Of a stretch of DNA of 64,000 bases, positions 8,556 to 18,740 are shown piece by piece. Positions within the stretch are counted from its first letter, which is position 1. Every line of letters begins with the position of its first letter. The DNA comes from Monoglobus pectinilyticus. Its GTDB lineage: Bacteria > Bacillota > Clostridia > Monoglobales > Monoglobaceae. The notes beneath the pieces were generated by a model. The model did not search any database. It worked only from the letters and a program-made list of their open reading frames with translations, and had not been told where the DNA came from. The position numbers were made by a program, and so were the translations under genes. The stretch is taken from the NCBI RefSeq assembly GCF_002874775.1, contig NZ_CP020991.1, positions 2,042,451-2,106,450 on the forward strand, read 5' to 3'.

Positions 8556-9587
8556 ATGAATAATAATATAAGTAAAATAATAGTTTTTATTTTAATAACA
8601 GGCATAATGTTTCAAGGTTACTCAATAAAAACATATGCAGAAGAGAGAACAGAAATAAATACTGATGAACTGACAGAACAATTAATATTGTATGAAAACT
8701 ATGAGAATGATAGTTTTACAAGAGAAGATTGTATTGTTAACATAATGAAAATTATAGGTTTGAATGAGAAAAAAATTGATAAAAATGGAATAATAATGGG
8801 AATAGAGAATAACTTTTTAGATTACAAAGAAAGAGGGCTGCATATTTATGATTATGACTATATAGAATATGCGTTGAGAATAGGAATGATACAACTAGAG
8901 ACAGATATAAAAGGAAGAGGATATTATTTAAGACCATATGATAAGGCTACTATTGGCGAAGTTTTGACTTTGTGTATTCGTTGTTTAGAAAAATCTGAAA
9001 ACAAATGTGAATGTAATTACTGGAAATACATATTTACAGAACAAGAGTTATGGCAAAAATCAATGGAATATGGATTAATAGATGGAATTAATTTAAGTGA
9101 TAAATACACTTTTTACTCTCCTATTAATGTAGATGTATATAAAAATATTATATCAAATTTACTGAATTGTGAAATGAATTTACACTTTATTGATAGTGAA
9201 TCCTATCCTGTTGAAGCTAAGTGCGATAAAGAAAACATCGGAAAAACTTATAAAGAATATATAATTAATAATGGGGGATTCGAAGCGAGAAAAAAAGACT
9301 TATACTTATGTATAAATGGAAATAAGTATAGCGAACCTGTATTTCCTTATTATTTAGAAAATGACAAAATTATAATAAGTTATTTTGGTCTAAAAAATTG
9401 TTTTCTTTATGACATGAGCAAGACCGAATTTAGCAAAATAGTAGAAAAATATGATATTGAAAGATATGAAAAATATTTTGGAAATGATATAGATAATACA
9501 TATGTGTCAGTAAGAGAATTCTGTGAAGCAATAGGATATAAAGTAGAATATGAAGAAAGCAGTAATACTATAATTTTGACAAAATAA
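8556..9587 (+). CDS. Exported stalk-domain protein, copy B (343 aa)
   Basis: Paralogue of 1605-2621. The signal peptide is IIVFILITGIMFQ, cleaved near KTYAEE. The next 45 residues (ERTEINTDELTEQ ... SFTREDCIVNIMKI) and the stalk-domain end (VREFCEAIGYKVEY) are conserved. The centre shares only a general pattern (LRPYDKATIGEVLT versus LRPKDKATIREVLT). A strong AAAAGGAG site precedes the ATG. It is the last gene of the array, and no RHS fragment follows. Confidence 0.65.
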   Translation: MNNNISKIIVFILITGIMFQGYSIKTYAEERTEINTDELTEQLILYENYENDSFTREDCIVNIMKIIGLNEKKIDKNGIIMGIENNFLDYKERGLHIYDYDYIEYALRIGMIQLETDIKGRGYYLRPYDKATIGEVLTLCIRCLEKSENKCECNYWKYIFTEQELWQKSMEYGLIDGINLSDKYTFYSPINVDVYKNIISNLLNCEMNLHFIDSESYPVEAKCDKENIGKTYKEYIINNGGFEARKKDLYLCINGNKYSEPVFPYYLENDKIIISYFGLKNCFLYDMSKTEFSKIVEKYDIERYEKYFGNDIDNTYVSVREFCEAIGYKVEYEESSNTIILTK

Positions 9588-9974
9588 GTATATTCAAATT
9601 ACATCTTAACAAATTGATAAATTGTAGGCAAGAAGAACAAGCTGTATATTAAATATAAAACTGTATTATACAGATATTTAATAATTCTTTAAAGTAAAAT
9701 ATTTAATTGGTTTATTTATAAATTAGTTAAATCAATTTTTTGTGTTGTTAAGCTATGGTAAATCTAGTATTGTTTAAATTATTTAAATGTTTATATTAAA
9801 ATCCGTAAAACAATTTTTCATATTAAGTTGATAAAAATGATATAAGTCAGTAAGACGGATGAATATAGCAGTTTAAAGAAGACTGCTATATGTTGATATA
9901 TTTATGTATTTCATTAACAGAAATAGAGCTGTTACTTATAAGAATAAAATATTTCACTTGTTTAAATAATAAAT
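9588..9974. other. AT-rich spacer without genes
   Basis: No credible ORF. A 9-bp stem (tatagcagt 9864-9872 / actgctata 9882-9890) could end transcription from the array, but no T-run follows. Nothing else recognised. Confidence 0.5.
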
Positions 9975-10009
9975 AAAAACGTTACGAAAATTTAGATCGT
10001 AACGTTTTT
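9975..10009. terminator. Bidirectional intrinsic terminator
   Basis: aaaaacgttacga (9975-9987) pairs with tcgtaacgttttt (9997-10009) and has T/A runs on both sides. It lies 33 bp beyond the stop of the leftward histidine kinase. Confidence 0.85.
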
Positions 10010-10042
10010 TATTTAATTATTTAAACAATGATTTATATGTAA

Positions 10043-12655
10043 CTAACTCTTTGCCGAGACAGAAGATTCTATCATTTTATAAAGCTGTTCAGAGTCTATT
10101 GGTTTAGCTAAATGCCCATTCATTCCAGCTTCGCCTGCTTTTACCATATCTTCATGAAATGCGTCTGCTGTCATTGCAATAATAGGAATTGTTTTAGCTT
10201 TGGGATGTCCGGATTTTCGAATAGCTTCTGTTGCTTGATATCCATTCATATAAGGCATTTGCACGTCCATAAGAATTATGTCATAATCGTCACCGTTTGT
10301 TGTGAAGCGTTCTACAGCTTCTTTTCCGTCGCTTACACAGTCAATTTTCATACCTGTCATTTTCAAAAGTTCAACAGCAATTTCACGGTTAAGCTCATTA
10401 TCTTCTGCCAGCAATACATTGAGACCATTTAAAACGGGATTTGGCTGATTATCTTTATTGTTTTTTATTGCTCTTTCAATTCCCGTTACAGTCAGCAGCG
10501 TATTATAAAGTGTGGAAGCAAATATAGGTTTTGAAAGGAATGCGTTGGCTCCGGCTTCTCGAGCCTTTTGTTCAATAGAACTCCAATCATAAGCAGTAAT
10601 AATAATTATCGTTGTATTAGGACCTACAAATTCACGAACACGGCGTGTCACTTCAATACCATCCATGTCCGGCATTTTCCAGTCTATAAGACATACGTCG
10701 TATTCTTCTCCAACCTTGTGTGCTGACAGAACCTCATCAACACATTCTGCTCCGGTCATTACCCACTTCGATTTGATTCCAAGATTCTCAAGAAGCAATG
10801 TAGTATGGATACAACAATCACGATCATCATCAGCGACAAGAACTTTTAATGCTTCCAGTACTCGATGATTGTATGAAGACTTTTCTTCTTTAGATTCTGC
10901 AGTATCAAAGTCTAATTCGACTTTAAAAGTGCTGCCTTTCTCTAATTCGCTGTTAACCGAGATAGTCCCGTCCATAAGCGTAACTAAATTTTTGCAGATA
11001 GACATTCCGAGACCTGTGCCTCCAAATTGATTGCTTGCGGAAGTGTTTTCTTGCTCAAAAGGAAGGAATATACGTTTTACAAATTCTTCACTCATGCCTA
11101 TACCGGTGTCACTTACTGTAAAACGCAGACGTATACGCCCGTTTTTCTTTTGTATCTGCCGTATTTCCATGCGGATTGAGCCGCCAGGCGGCGTAAATTT
11201 TATTGCATTGGATAGCAAATTAATCAGAATTTGGTTTAGTCTAAGCGAGTCTCCAATTAATATTGTATCGGTTAGGTCTATCAAAGGCATTGAAAATGTT
11301 ATACCCTTTTCTGCAGCCTGCGGATATATGATTGATGTGATTGATTCAGCCACGCTTTCCAGGTTAAAAATCTCGTGGGCGATAGTCATTTTTCCTTCAT
11401 CAATTTTTGACATATCAAGAACGTCGTTAATAAGTGTCATGAGATGCTTAGATGAGTATCCGATTTTTTCCAAACAGTCTTCTACGCGCTTCCTGTCTTC
11501 TATGTAGGCGCCCGCGATAGTAGTCATTCCAATTATCGCATTCATTGGCGTCCGAATTTCATGGCTCATTCTAGAAAGAAAGTTTTGCTTTGCAGCGTTG
11601 GCATTCTGAGCGTTTATCAGGGCGTCTTTTAAAGCCTGTTCTTTAATAATTTTTTCAGTTCGATCAGAAAGAGAAACAATATAGCGAACTATTTTATCTT
11701 GACTGATTTGAGGGAAGCTTTGCGCCAAAATCCAGCGTACTTGTCCGGATGGGTTCTTCATTCTGAATTCAACGCTTTTGCTTGACGTTGTTCCAGTTGG
11801 CTTAATAAACTCCATAAAATCAGTTTTATCTTCATTGATAATCAGATTCAACAAAGAATCTGTTTCTTTAAATATAGAGCGTTCTTTTATACCGAGAACA
11901 CGCTGACAGTTATTGCTGACATACTCTAATTCTGCATGCTCTTTGTTATAGATTAAGAAAACTTCATCTACGTTGGAAGAAAGAATATCAAACAAGTGTT
12001 CGCGGTATTGAATCTCGCGAATGTTTTTTCTTTCACGCCAAAAAGCAAATAAAAAGTAAGCCGGCAGGAAGATAGTGAGTAATAAAGAAGAAAGGATAGC
12101 TGTGGTTGCTGTATTAGCGGAATGTTTTTCTAAACCTTTAATTTTTTGATCCGCAAACGCAATGATTTTTGTTAGCGCTGCGTCTACAGCGTCATATTTA
12201 GGATATATATTTTGCTCTACATATAAAGCTGTTTCTTCTTTAGTCATTGGTAAAATAAGAGGCAGTGAATCATTTTGAGTGTTTTTTAGGTCATTCATTG
12301 CATTAAGCAGTTGGATGGTGTCTTCACTCGGTCCAAGATATTGGTTGGTAATAATTTCAATTGCATTATATTGCATATTATAACGGCCGTTTAATAATTG
12401 CTGAACATTATCTATCTCCCATGAAGGTTCCGCGACAATATTTAACAGAAAACTTTTCATGTCCAGCAAACGTGACCGCATTGCACGAGACTCATTTGAG
12501 ACAGTGTAAGGGTGGTTATAAATCATTGAAGCTGTTTGATGAAGCTGATAAGTAGAAAAAATGCTGAATGTGGATAGAAATATAGAAAATGCACAAATTA
12601 TAAACATTACTACTTTTTTGAGTTTGTTTTTTCTTTTTTGCTTACTCATTAACAT
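10043..12655 (-). CDS. Membrane hybrid sensor histidine kinase with two receiver domains
   Basis: Signal-transducing kinase of 870 residues. A transmembrane segment (about 14-36), an extracellular helical sensor region (about 40-180) and a second transmembrane segment (about 183-207) are followed by a PAS domain (about 220-335). Next come a HisKA dimerisation domain with phospho-acceptor His365 (SRMSHEIRTPMNA) and an HATPase domain (DTGIGM, GGTGLGM). Two receiver domains end the protein, with phospho-Asp658 (CLIDWKMPDMDG) and Asp797 (ILMDVQMPYMNG). GGAG suits ATG 12649 (MSKQ) better than ATG 12655. No Hpt domain or response regulator is adjacent. The ligand is unknown. Confidence 0.92.
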   Translation of the reverse strand: MLMSKQKRKNKLKKVVMFIICAFSIFLSTFSIFSTYQLHQTASMIYNHPYTVSNESRAMRSRLLDMKSFLLNIVAEPSWEIDNVQQLLNGRYNMQYNAIEIITNQYLGPSEDTIQLLNAMNDLKNTQNDSLPLILPMTKEETALYVEQNIYPKYDAVDAALTKIIAFADQKIKGLEKHSANTATTAILSSLLLTIFLPAYFLFAFWRERKNIREIQYREHLFDILSSNVDEVFLIYNKEHAELEYVSNNCQRVLGIKERSIFKETDSLLNLIINEDKTDFMEFIKPTGTTSSKSVEFRMKNPSGQVRWILAQSFPQISQDKIVRYIVSLSDRTEKIIKEQALKDALINAQNANAAKQNFLSRMSHEIRTPMNAIIGMTTIAGAYIEDRKRVEDCLEKIGYSSKHLMTLINDVLDMSKIDEGKMTIAHEIFNLESVAESITSIIYPQAAEKGITFSMPLIDLTDTILIGDSLRLNQILINLLSNAIKFTPPGGSIRMEIRQIQKKNGRIRLRFTVSDTGIGMSEEFVKRIFLPFEQENTSASNQFGGTGLGMSICKNLVTLMDGTISVNSELEKGSTFKVELDFDTAESKEEKSSYNHRVLEALKVLVADDDRDCCIHTTLLLENLGIKSKWVMTGAECVDEVLSAHKVGEEYDVCLIDWKMPDMDGIEVTRRVREFVGPNTTIIIITAYDWSSIEQKAREAGANAFLSKPIFASTLYNTLLTVTGIERAIKNNKDNQPNPVLNGLNVLLAEDNELNREIAVELLKMTGMKIDCVSDGKEAVERFTTNGDDYDIILMDVQMPYMNGYQATEAIRKSGHPKAKTIPIIAMTADAFHEDMVKAGEAGMNGHLAKPIDSEQLYKMIESSVSAKS

Positions 12656-13054
12656 ATACTCCTTTGTCCCCCGAGAATATTTTCGCTATTAGATGATTTA
12701 AGGCAGGTTATTTTTCGATCATAATTTTTAATAGAAAAAACATTAAATTTGGACATTTAAAAATTATATATACAAGTGTTCAAAATATCTCCCTTGTTAT
12801 TTTGATTGTACATATGGTAATATTTTATTAATTAAAAAAATACAACACAAACCAACTTGTTATATAATTTATATATATACAAGTTTCTAAAACAATTTTA
12901 AATTTTTGTGCCTAAATAACAATTTTATGTATATGTAATAGCTGCACCATATTTTGTTAACGTTTATTATAACACGTATTAAATATAAAAGCAAGATATT
13001 ATTTAATTCTGATTTTTAATTAATTTTATTGCAGAGGAAAATAAAATAGCGGCA
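12656..13054. other. AT-rich spacer between kinase and AraC gene
   Basis: No ORF. It must contain the promoter of the leftward kinase. Several TATAAT-like stretches exist on the minus strand, but I cannot single out a -35/-10 pair. Confidence 0.5.
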
Positions 13055-13097
13055 AAACAGCCCTAATCTGTACGGACTGTACAAATTAAGGCTGTTT
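13055..13097 (-). terminator. Hairpin overlapping end of AraC gene
   Basis: aaacagcc (13055-13062) pairs with ggctgttt (13090-13097), extended by taat/atta and gtac pairs inside. It covers the stop codon of the leftward AraC gene. Confidence 0.6.
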
Positions 13098-13890
13098 ACA
13101 TAGCTGACGTTTTTTTATGTAGAGTGCGATATTCTTTTGGTGTTATATTGAAATTTTTCTTGAATACTCTGTTAAATGTGCGGGAGCTTCCGAAACCCGA
13201 CAATTCACCGATAACAGTAAGAGGCAGTTGTGTTGAGCGAATTAACTTTGCGGCATGTTCAGATCTAAGCATACCAATATAAATGTTAAAGCTAGTGTTT
13301 AGTTTATCAGAAAATATATTTGTTATTATATGAGGATTTACACCAAATTTATGAGATATATCTTTGAGAGTAATGTCGTTATTAAAACTTGTTTCTATAT
13401 ATTTTAATATTTTGCACGTTAGATTAAGAGAACCCAGTTTATTTGTTTGAACCAAATCTATACTTTCTATTAAGTCGGATAACAATATCATACTGCAGCT
13501 TAATAATATAATATTATCTGTCTGTGTTAAGATTTGGTTAAATATCATCTTTGATTTATCACCGGCTGTATTTTGGGAAATTTTATAGTTTTTTTGTTTC
13601 AGTATATGTATATTTGGACAAACTTGTTTATATATCTCGGGTTCATATTTTAAAATTAAAATTTTTGATTTTATGTTATCGCATGTAGAATAACTATGAA
13701 GGTATTCCGGAAATATTATAGCTGTATCACCTGTATTAAGAATATATTCATTGTCTTTAATTTTAATTTTTTGACTACCCTCAATGACTTGACAAATTTC
13801 AAGCTGTTCATGAATATGTCCTTTAGTATTTATAGAGTTATTTAATTTATAAATGTTAAGACCGTTTATAAGTTTAAAATCTGAATTCAT
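13096..13890 (-). CDS. AraC-family regulator with cupin sensor domain (264 aa)
   Basis: Transcription factor. The N-terminal cupin-like region (HEQLEICQVIEG, GDTAIIFPEYLHSY) would bind a small ligand, typically a sugar or oligosaccharide. The C-terminal double helix-turn-helix (about 165-262) contains TLKDISHKFGVNPHIITNIF and the second motif GFGSSRTFNRVFKKNF. It is followed by the AraC signature end (TPKEYRTLHK). It lies 36 bp downstream of a paralogue, probably in the same leftward transcript, and both diverge from the GH5 gene, which suggests they control polysaccharide use (inference). Confidence 0.9.
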   Translation of the reverse strand: MNSDFKLINGLNIYKLNNSINTKGHIHEQLEICQVIEGSQKIKIKDNEYILNTGDTAIIFPEYLHSYSTCDNIKSKILILKYEPEIYKQVCPNIHILKQKNYKISQNTAGDKSKMIFNQILTQTDNIILLSCSMILLSDLIESIDLVQTNKLGSLNLTCKILKYIETSFNNDITLKDISHKFGVNPHIITNIFSDKLNTSFNIYIGMLRSEHAAKLIRSTQLPLTVIGELSGFGSSRTFNRVFKKNFNITPKEYRTLHKKTSAM

Positions 13891-13926
13891 ATTTTACACC
13901 CCATATTATAAATACAATATTTTATA

Positions 13927-14745
13927 TTATTTTATAATCAGTTTTTTACGGTATTCTCTGGGAGTTATTCTGAAATTATTATAAAATGTTCGGTCAAAGG
14001 TGCGTACACTGCTAAAACCAGACATGGTACTGATGTTTTCGAGTGAGTCGTTGGTACTTCGGATTAATTTTGCAGCAATATTGCTTCTTATTATGCCTAG
14101 GTAAGTTCTGAAATTAACTCCGATTTGCTCAGAAAAAATTTTAGAAACAGTGAATTTATTAATATATAATTCTTTTGATAGTGTGTCAAGAGTTATATTT
14201 TCACGGTAGTGTTCCTCGATATATGATATTATTTTATATTCATTGCTGATTTTTATATTATTATTATTAATTGGGATTGGCTCAAGTTGATTAATGAGTT
14301 TTTTTACTGCTATTGTACAGTAGAAAAACTGACGAATTTCAGAAAAATCTTCTATCATGTATTTGAAAATTTGTGACATGAAATCATCTATTTGATTTTT
14401 ATATATTTTGTATTGATTAAAGGTGTAGTTATCGAAAAACTCTTTAAATTCTTGTATACGCTGTGATTTAAAAATGATACTAACAAATTCGGCGTTTTTA
14501 TTATATTTGTTGTTTTCCTCAGAATCTATTCGAAAGCAGCTGTGCACATATCCAGGAGGTATGAGTACAGCTTCTCCGGTATTTAAAATATATGTCTGTT
14601 CGTTTATAATTAAATGTTGTATACCGCTGAATAAGTATATTATTTCAACTGAATTATGGATATGAGGCAGAAATTTAACTTCGCGTTTGTTATGAATAAT
14701 ACGAATATCTTTTGTATTGAGTTCATAATATGGCTCGTTTGACAT
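13927..14745 (-). CDS. AraC-family regulator with cupin sensor domain (272 aa)
   Basis: Paralogue of the neighbouring regulator. The cupin motif is HIHNSVEIIYLFSG ... TGEAVLIPPGYVHSC. The DNA-binding region is TLDTLSKELYINKFTVSKIF and GFSSVRTFDRTFYNNF, ending in TPREYRKKL. It is first in the leftward pair, with its start 245 bp from the divergent GH5 start. The shared intergenic region contains repeated ttgtct/gacaa words that could be its binding sites. Confidence 0.9.
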   Translation of the reverse strand: MSNEPYYELNTKDIRIIHNKREVKFLPHIHNSVEIIYLFSGIQHLIINEQTYILNTGEAVLIPPGYVHSCFRIDSEENNKYNKNAEFVSIIFKSQRIQEFKEFFDNYTFNQYKIYKNQIDDFMSQIFKYMIEDFSEIRQFFYCTIAVKKLINQLEPIPINNNNIKISNEYKIISYIEEHYRENITLDTLSKELYINKFTVSKIFSEQIGVNFRTYLGIIRSNIAAKLIRSTNDSLENISTMSGFSSVRTFDRTFYNNFRITPREYRKKLIIK

Positions 14746-14892
14746 TATAACACCGCCTTTAAATATTCTTTATTTTAATTTTAACACACAAGAAAGATTA
14801 AAACAAGACAAAAACAGAGATGAATAAGACAAAAATTGAATACAAATGGTTAAATAAAAAGTTGACAATCTTTGTCTGAAACTGCTCCTTTT

Positions 14893-14921
14893 TTGTCTTG
14901 TTAATAAAATACGGATATGTT
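14893..14921 (+). promoter_or_regulatory. Possible promoter of GH5 gene
   Basis: TTGTCT (14893-14898), 17-bp spacing, TATGTT (14916-14921). The fit to sigma-A is only fair, as expected for an activator-dependent promoter. Three ttgtct or ttgaca words lie within 35 bp upstream. Confidence 0.3.
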
Positions 14922-14990
14922 ATATTGACTTTAGATAAACCGGTTGAAATCATCTAAAAATTAATTTTTAAATTGAAAGGAGAATTTAAG

Positions 14991-17900
14991 ATGATAAGAA
15001 GATTGTTTTGTGTTTTAGCAGTAATGTGTATGGTGATGGCATTAGCGGTTACGCCTGTTTGCGCAGAATATCCCAGTAAGCTTTCAGCAAGAGAATTATT
15101 GAAACTATCTTTAGATTACTGCAGCAGTATGGATCAAAGTAAATATATAAATGAAACATGGGATGTGTTTAATGAAGCGTTAGAAAACGCATGGAAGATA
15201 TATAATAATTCCGGAGCTTCTGAAGTGGACATGACTACAGCAAGAGGAAGTCTGGAAAAAGAGAAATCAAGATTAAAATTTGTGCAGTCTGATGAGCCTG
15301 AAGATCCATTAAGTTTTCGTTTATTAGATAAGAATGAAGTTGTGAATGAAATGGGAGTAGGCTGGAATCTTGGAAACACTATGGATGGAACGAGCAACGA
15401 TTGGAGCGACGGATATATGATTCCGTGCGAAACAGGCTGGCAACCCAATGTGACTACTAAAGAAATGATTAAATCTATTCATGATGCTGGTTTTAATACA
15501 ATTCGTATTCCGATTACGTGGGGAACAATGATTGATGATGAAGATGGGTATTCTATAAATCCGGATTGGATTTCAAGAGTTCAGGATATAGTTGACTACT
15601 GTATTGATTTGGATATGTATGCAATAATAAATATACATCATGACGGCGCTGAACAATACGGATGGCTTCGCGTTGCGGCAGACGACATAGATAGTGTATA
15701 TGAAAAATTTGAAGGAACGTGGAGAAGTATTGCTTCATATTTTAAAAACTATGATGAGCATTTAATCTTTGAGTCAATAAATGAACTGACATGTATGGAA
15801 GGGGATATGAAAAATTCCAGTCAGGCTAAAGCCTATGATATACCTATAATTGTTAACTTAAATCAAATCTTTGTAAATGTGGTTCGCTCAACCGGATCAA
15901 ACAATCTTTATCGCTATTTGTCGGTTGCATCCCATTATGCAAATGGGGGAACTGAGGATAATTTCATTATGCCTGAAGATACATATAATATTGATAATAG
16001 ATTGATGTTTACAACCCATATTTATAAAAACAATACTGCTGTATCTTGGAAATATGATGAAGCTTATGAAGTTATTAATGTTTTGAAAAAAATATGTAAA
16101 AAGTTTTCTGATTATCCGATTATATTAGCTGAATATGGAAATAGATATCACGAGTTTCAAGGTAATCCTTCGGGGGCAAATGATATACAGCGAGGATACT
16201 ATGATGAAATAGTAACGAAAGGAAGCAAAGTTTGTGGTGCTGTTCCTTGTGTGTGGGACAATGGAACAGGAGGAGACTTTTCTATATGGGACAGAGTCAA
16301 TAATAAACCGATATGGAAGAATATTACCGATAGTATGATGAGGGGACATTATATTGAGCCTTCCGAGTTGAATTTAAATGATGTAAATCTGACAGATATA
16401 ATTGAAAATCCTCAAATTAATAAAATAACTGATATAAGCGGACTGCCTGATAGTTTAACACTGGAATACGGTGAGGTTAAAAATCTAAATTTTAATACTG
16501 AGCCTGCAGAAACAAATGATGTATTGTTATGGAAGTCATCAGATGATAGTATAGTTACTGTACATAGAGGAATTATGCGTGCAAGAGCTGTAGGGTCTGT
16601 GACAATTACGGCTTTTTCTCAGAGCGGAAGCTGTGAAAAAACATTTGCTGTTACTGTAAAGCCGTCAATTTCTGATGTTCCTGCAAATGAAATATTGACT
16701 GCTAAAGACAAGTATGAAATAGGTGAAAATAGAGCGGAATATATAAATGCCCAAATATTACCATCAGAATCTGATGATGATTTAATATATGTTTCAGATG
16801 ATGATTCTATTGTTACAGTAAATAAATTTGGAAAAATGGTAGGTGTCAAAATAGGTAAAGCACAGGTGACGGTTCAATCTGCAAGCGGTCTTAAAAAGAA
16901 AATAGATATAGAGGTTGTAGACGCTGAACCATATTACCAGGAGATTGAGGAGACAATAAAATCTTTAAAGTTTGAAGACGATGGAAAATCTGATACAATT
17001 CCACTGCCAACTGTGGATGGGTATAAGTTTGAATGGAAGACAAATACCAACGACAAATATTCATATGTGAATGATGGAGGAGCCATTACTGTTATTAGGC
17101 CCGCGTATGGAGAAGCAAGTGTTGAGTCAAGTGTAAAGGTAACAGCCTATAATGAAATTACCGGATATAGTTTAACATCAACTGTAAAATTTAATATCAG
17201 TCCTTATATTAATACCGATGGTTCCGGAAGTGTTAAGTGTAATTTTTATCTTGACAATAAATATAAAGATGACGAAACTTTTGTTATAAAGTTCTATAAA
17301 AAGGGCGCTTTAGTAAAGAGTTCTTCTGTATCTGTTCCTTCAAATGTTAATATATACAGTGAATCTATAAGTGGTATCCCGAACGGAGATTATATAGTAA
17401 AATTTACGCCTATGAGTGATGTTATGAGAGTAAAGGAGTCGTCACAAGAAGTTAATATTATTCCTGATAATGAAACGAGTTTAAATGTATTAGCTGCACA
17501 AATGGTGTATACAAATATTAAAGCGTGTGAAAGCATTAGTCCAACTGATAATATTACAGTAATTGATTTTCTTGAAAAAATGACTGATAAAGAACGTCAG
17601 GATTTTAAAAATTCAAAGACGATAAGATTAAATTACACGGTTGTAGTATCTCCGGAAAACATTAGTAATACTGCATTTATAGATATACTGGGAGGAGATA
17701 TTCCTGTTGAGTATCAGGCAAGTTCGGACAGTTCGAGATATACACGTTTGAGAATATACAAAAGATGGAATCAGCTTGATATGATTGATGGAACTTTGGC
17801 TAACTGCAGCGGTTCTAAGGATATAGAAGGGCACCAAAAATTAAATATTGGCGGAAAGTTTCAAGATGGAACTATAGAATATCAAATCTCGCTTCTAATT

Positions 17901-18365
17901 GATTATGAGAATCAAACAATTACACAAGGAACAAAATCGTCTGTTGGTTCTAGTGACTTTATTTTTACAGGTTTTCCGGCTGACGCAGATAGATCAAAGC
18001 TTAACCTTATTGCGTATAATAATTTGGGAACACAAGAAGTATATACGATAAAAGATGTTACTTTATCGTTTGAGCAATTGGTTTATCCGGAAGTTGATGA
18101 TTTTAAGTATTCAATAGTTAGTATTAATAGAAATGCAAATAACGTTGAGGTATCAGTAGAGGGCGAAGGAGAGGCAAAACTTATCTTAGCTTTATACAAT
18201 GGTTCTGACATTTTGTTAAAGACTGATATGAAAGAGATTAACGGAACAGGAACTTATGATTTTATGGATTATATAAATAGTGAAGAACCAAATATATCAC
18301 TGAAAGCATTTTTATGGAAAAATACTGATGAGATAATACCAATATCAATGCCTTTATCATACTAA
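14991..18365 (+). CDS. Secreted GH5 glycoside hydrolase with Ig-like (BIG2) domains
   Basis: Endo-beta-glucanase-type enzyme of 1124 residues. The ATG at 14991 is chosen because AAAGGAG lies just upstream; an in-frame TTG at 14973 overlaps that site. A signal peptide (cleaved near VCAEYP) is followed by a helical FIVAR-like segment (about 35-100). The GH5 barrel (about 105-455) has GVGWNLGNT, RIPITW, the acid/base Glu265 in FESINEL and nucleophile Glu381 in ILAEYGNR. Two BIG2-like domains follow (about 475-650), then beta-rich domains to the end that may bind carbohydrate. No dockerin, SLH or sortase motif is visible. The substrate (cellulose, mannan or xyloglucan) cannot be decided. Confidence 0.92.
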   Translation: MIRRLFCVLAVMCMVMALAVTPVCAEYPSKLSARELLKLSLDYCSSMDQSKYINETWDVFNEALENAWKIYNNSGASEVDMTTARGSLEKEKSRLKFVQSDEPEDPLSFRLLDKNEVVNEMGVGWNLGNTMDGTSNDWSDGYMIPCETGWQPNVTTKEMIKSIHDAGFNTIRIPITWGTMIDDEDGYSINPDWISRVQDIVDYCIDLDMYAIINIHHDGAEQYGWLRVAADDIDSVYEKFEGTWRSIASYFKNYDEHLIFESINELTCMEGDMKNSSQAKAYDIPIIVNLNQIFVNVVRSTGSNNLYRYLSVASHYANGGTEDNFIMPEDTYNIDNRLMFTTHIYKNNTAVSWKYDEAYEVINVLKKICKKFSDYPIILAEYGNRYHEFQGNPSGANDIQRGYYDEIVTKGSKVCGAVPCVWDNGTGGDFSIWDRVNNKPIWKNITDSMMRGHYIEPSELNLNDVNLTDIIENPQINKITDISGLPDSLTLEYGEVKNLNFNTEPAETNDVLLWKSSDDSIVTVHRGIMRARAVGSVTITAFSQSGSCEKTFAVTVKPSISDVPANEILTAKDKYEIGENRAEYINAQILPSESDDDLIYVSDDDSIVTVNKFGKMVGVKIGKAQVTVQSASGLKKKIDIEVVDAEPYYQEIEETIKSLKFEDDGKSDTIPLPTVDGYKFEWKTNTNDKYSYVNDGGAITVIRPAYGEASVESSVKVTAYNEITGYSLTSTVKFNISPYINTDGSGSVKCNFYLDNKYKDDETFVIKFYKKGALVKSSSVSVPSNVNIYSESISGIPNGDYIVKFTPMSDVMRVKESSQEVNIIPDNETSLNVLAAQMVYTNIKACESISPTDNITVIDFLEKMTDKERQDFKNSKTIRLNYTVVVSPENISNTAFIDILGGDIPVEYQASSDSSRYTRLRIYKRWNQLDMIDGTLANCSGSKDIEGHQKLNIGGKFQDGTIEYQISLLIDYENQTITQGTKSSVGSSDFIFTGFPADADRSKLNLIAYNNLGTQEVYTIKDVTLSFEQLVYPEVDDFKYSIVSINRNANNVEVSVEGEGEAKLILALYNGSDILLKTDMKEINGTGTYDFMDYINSEEPNISLKAFLWKNTDEIIPISMPLSY

Positions 18366-18514
18366 TATTTATATTATTATAGATTGTAAAGTTGGTATAT
18401 AATTAGAATTAGAAAAATGATTATTTATAATTAAATTTGACAGAAGCTTTTTTTATAAAGTTTATTAAATAATTTATTAGTTTTATGGATGAGAATCATA
18501 TTGGATTAAATAAT

Positions 18515-18546
18515 AAAAAACCATTGCTTTAAGCAATGGTTTTTTT
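18515..18546. terminator. Bidirectional intrinsic terminator
   Basis: aaaaaaccattgctt pairs perfectly with aagcaatggtttttt, with U-runs both ways. It ends the GH5 transcript rightward and the tRNA transcript leftward. Confidence 0.85.
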
Positions 18547-18548
18547 GG

Positions 18549-18637
18549 CGGAGATGGAGAGATTTGAACTCTCGCGCCGCGTTAACGACCTATACCCTTA
18601 GCAGGGGCACCTCTTCAGCCAACTTGAGTACATCTCC
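18549..18637 (-). tRNA. tRNA-Ser (GCT)
   Basis: The minus strand folds with acceptor stem GGAGATG/CATCTCC and a long serine-type variable arm. The T-loop is GTTCAAATC, and the anticodon loop CTGCTAA gives anticodon GCT. CCA is not encoded. Confidence 0.95.
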
Positions 18638-18740
18638 GAATTCGCTGCAGTTAATTTTAACTAAACCGCTCTGTATTAAATTTGAAAAAAACGACACAGA
18701 AGTTTATCCTGTGCCATAGCGCCTTTATAAAAAGGAATGG

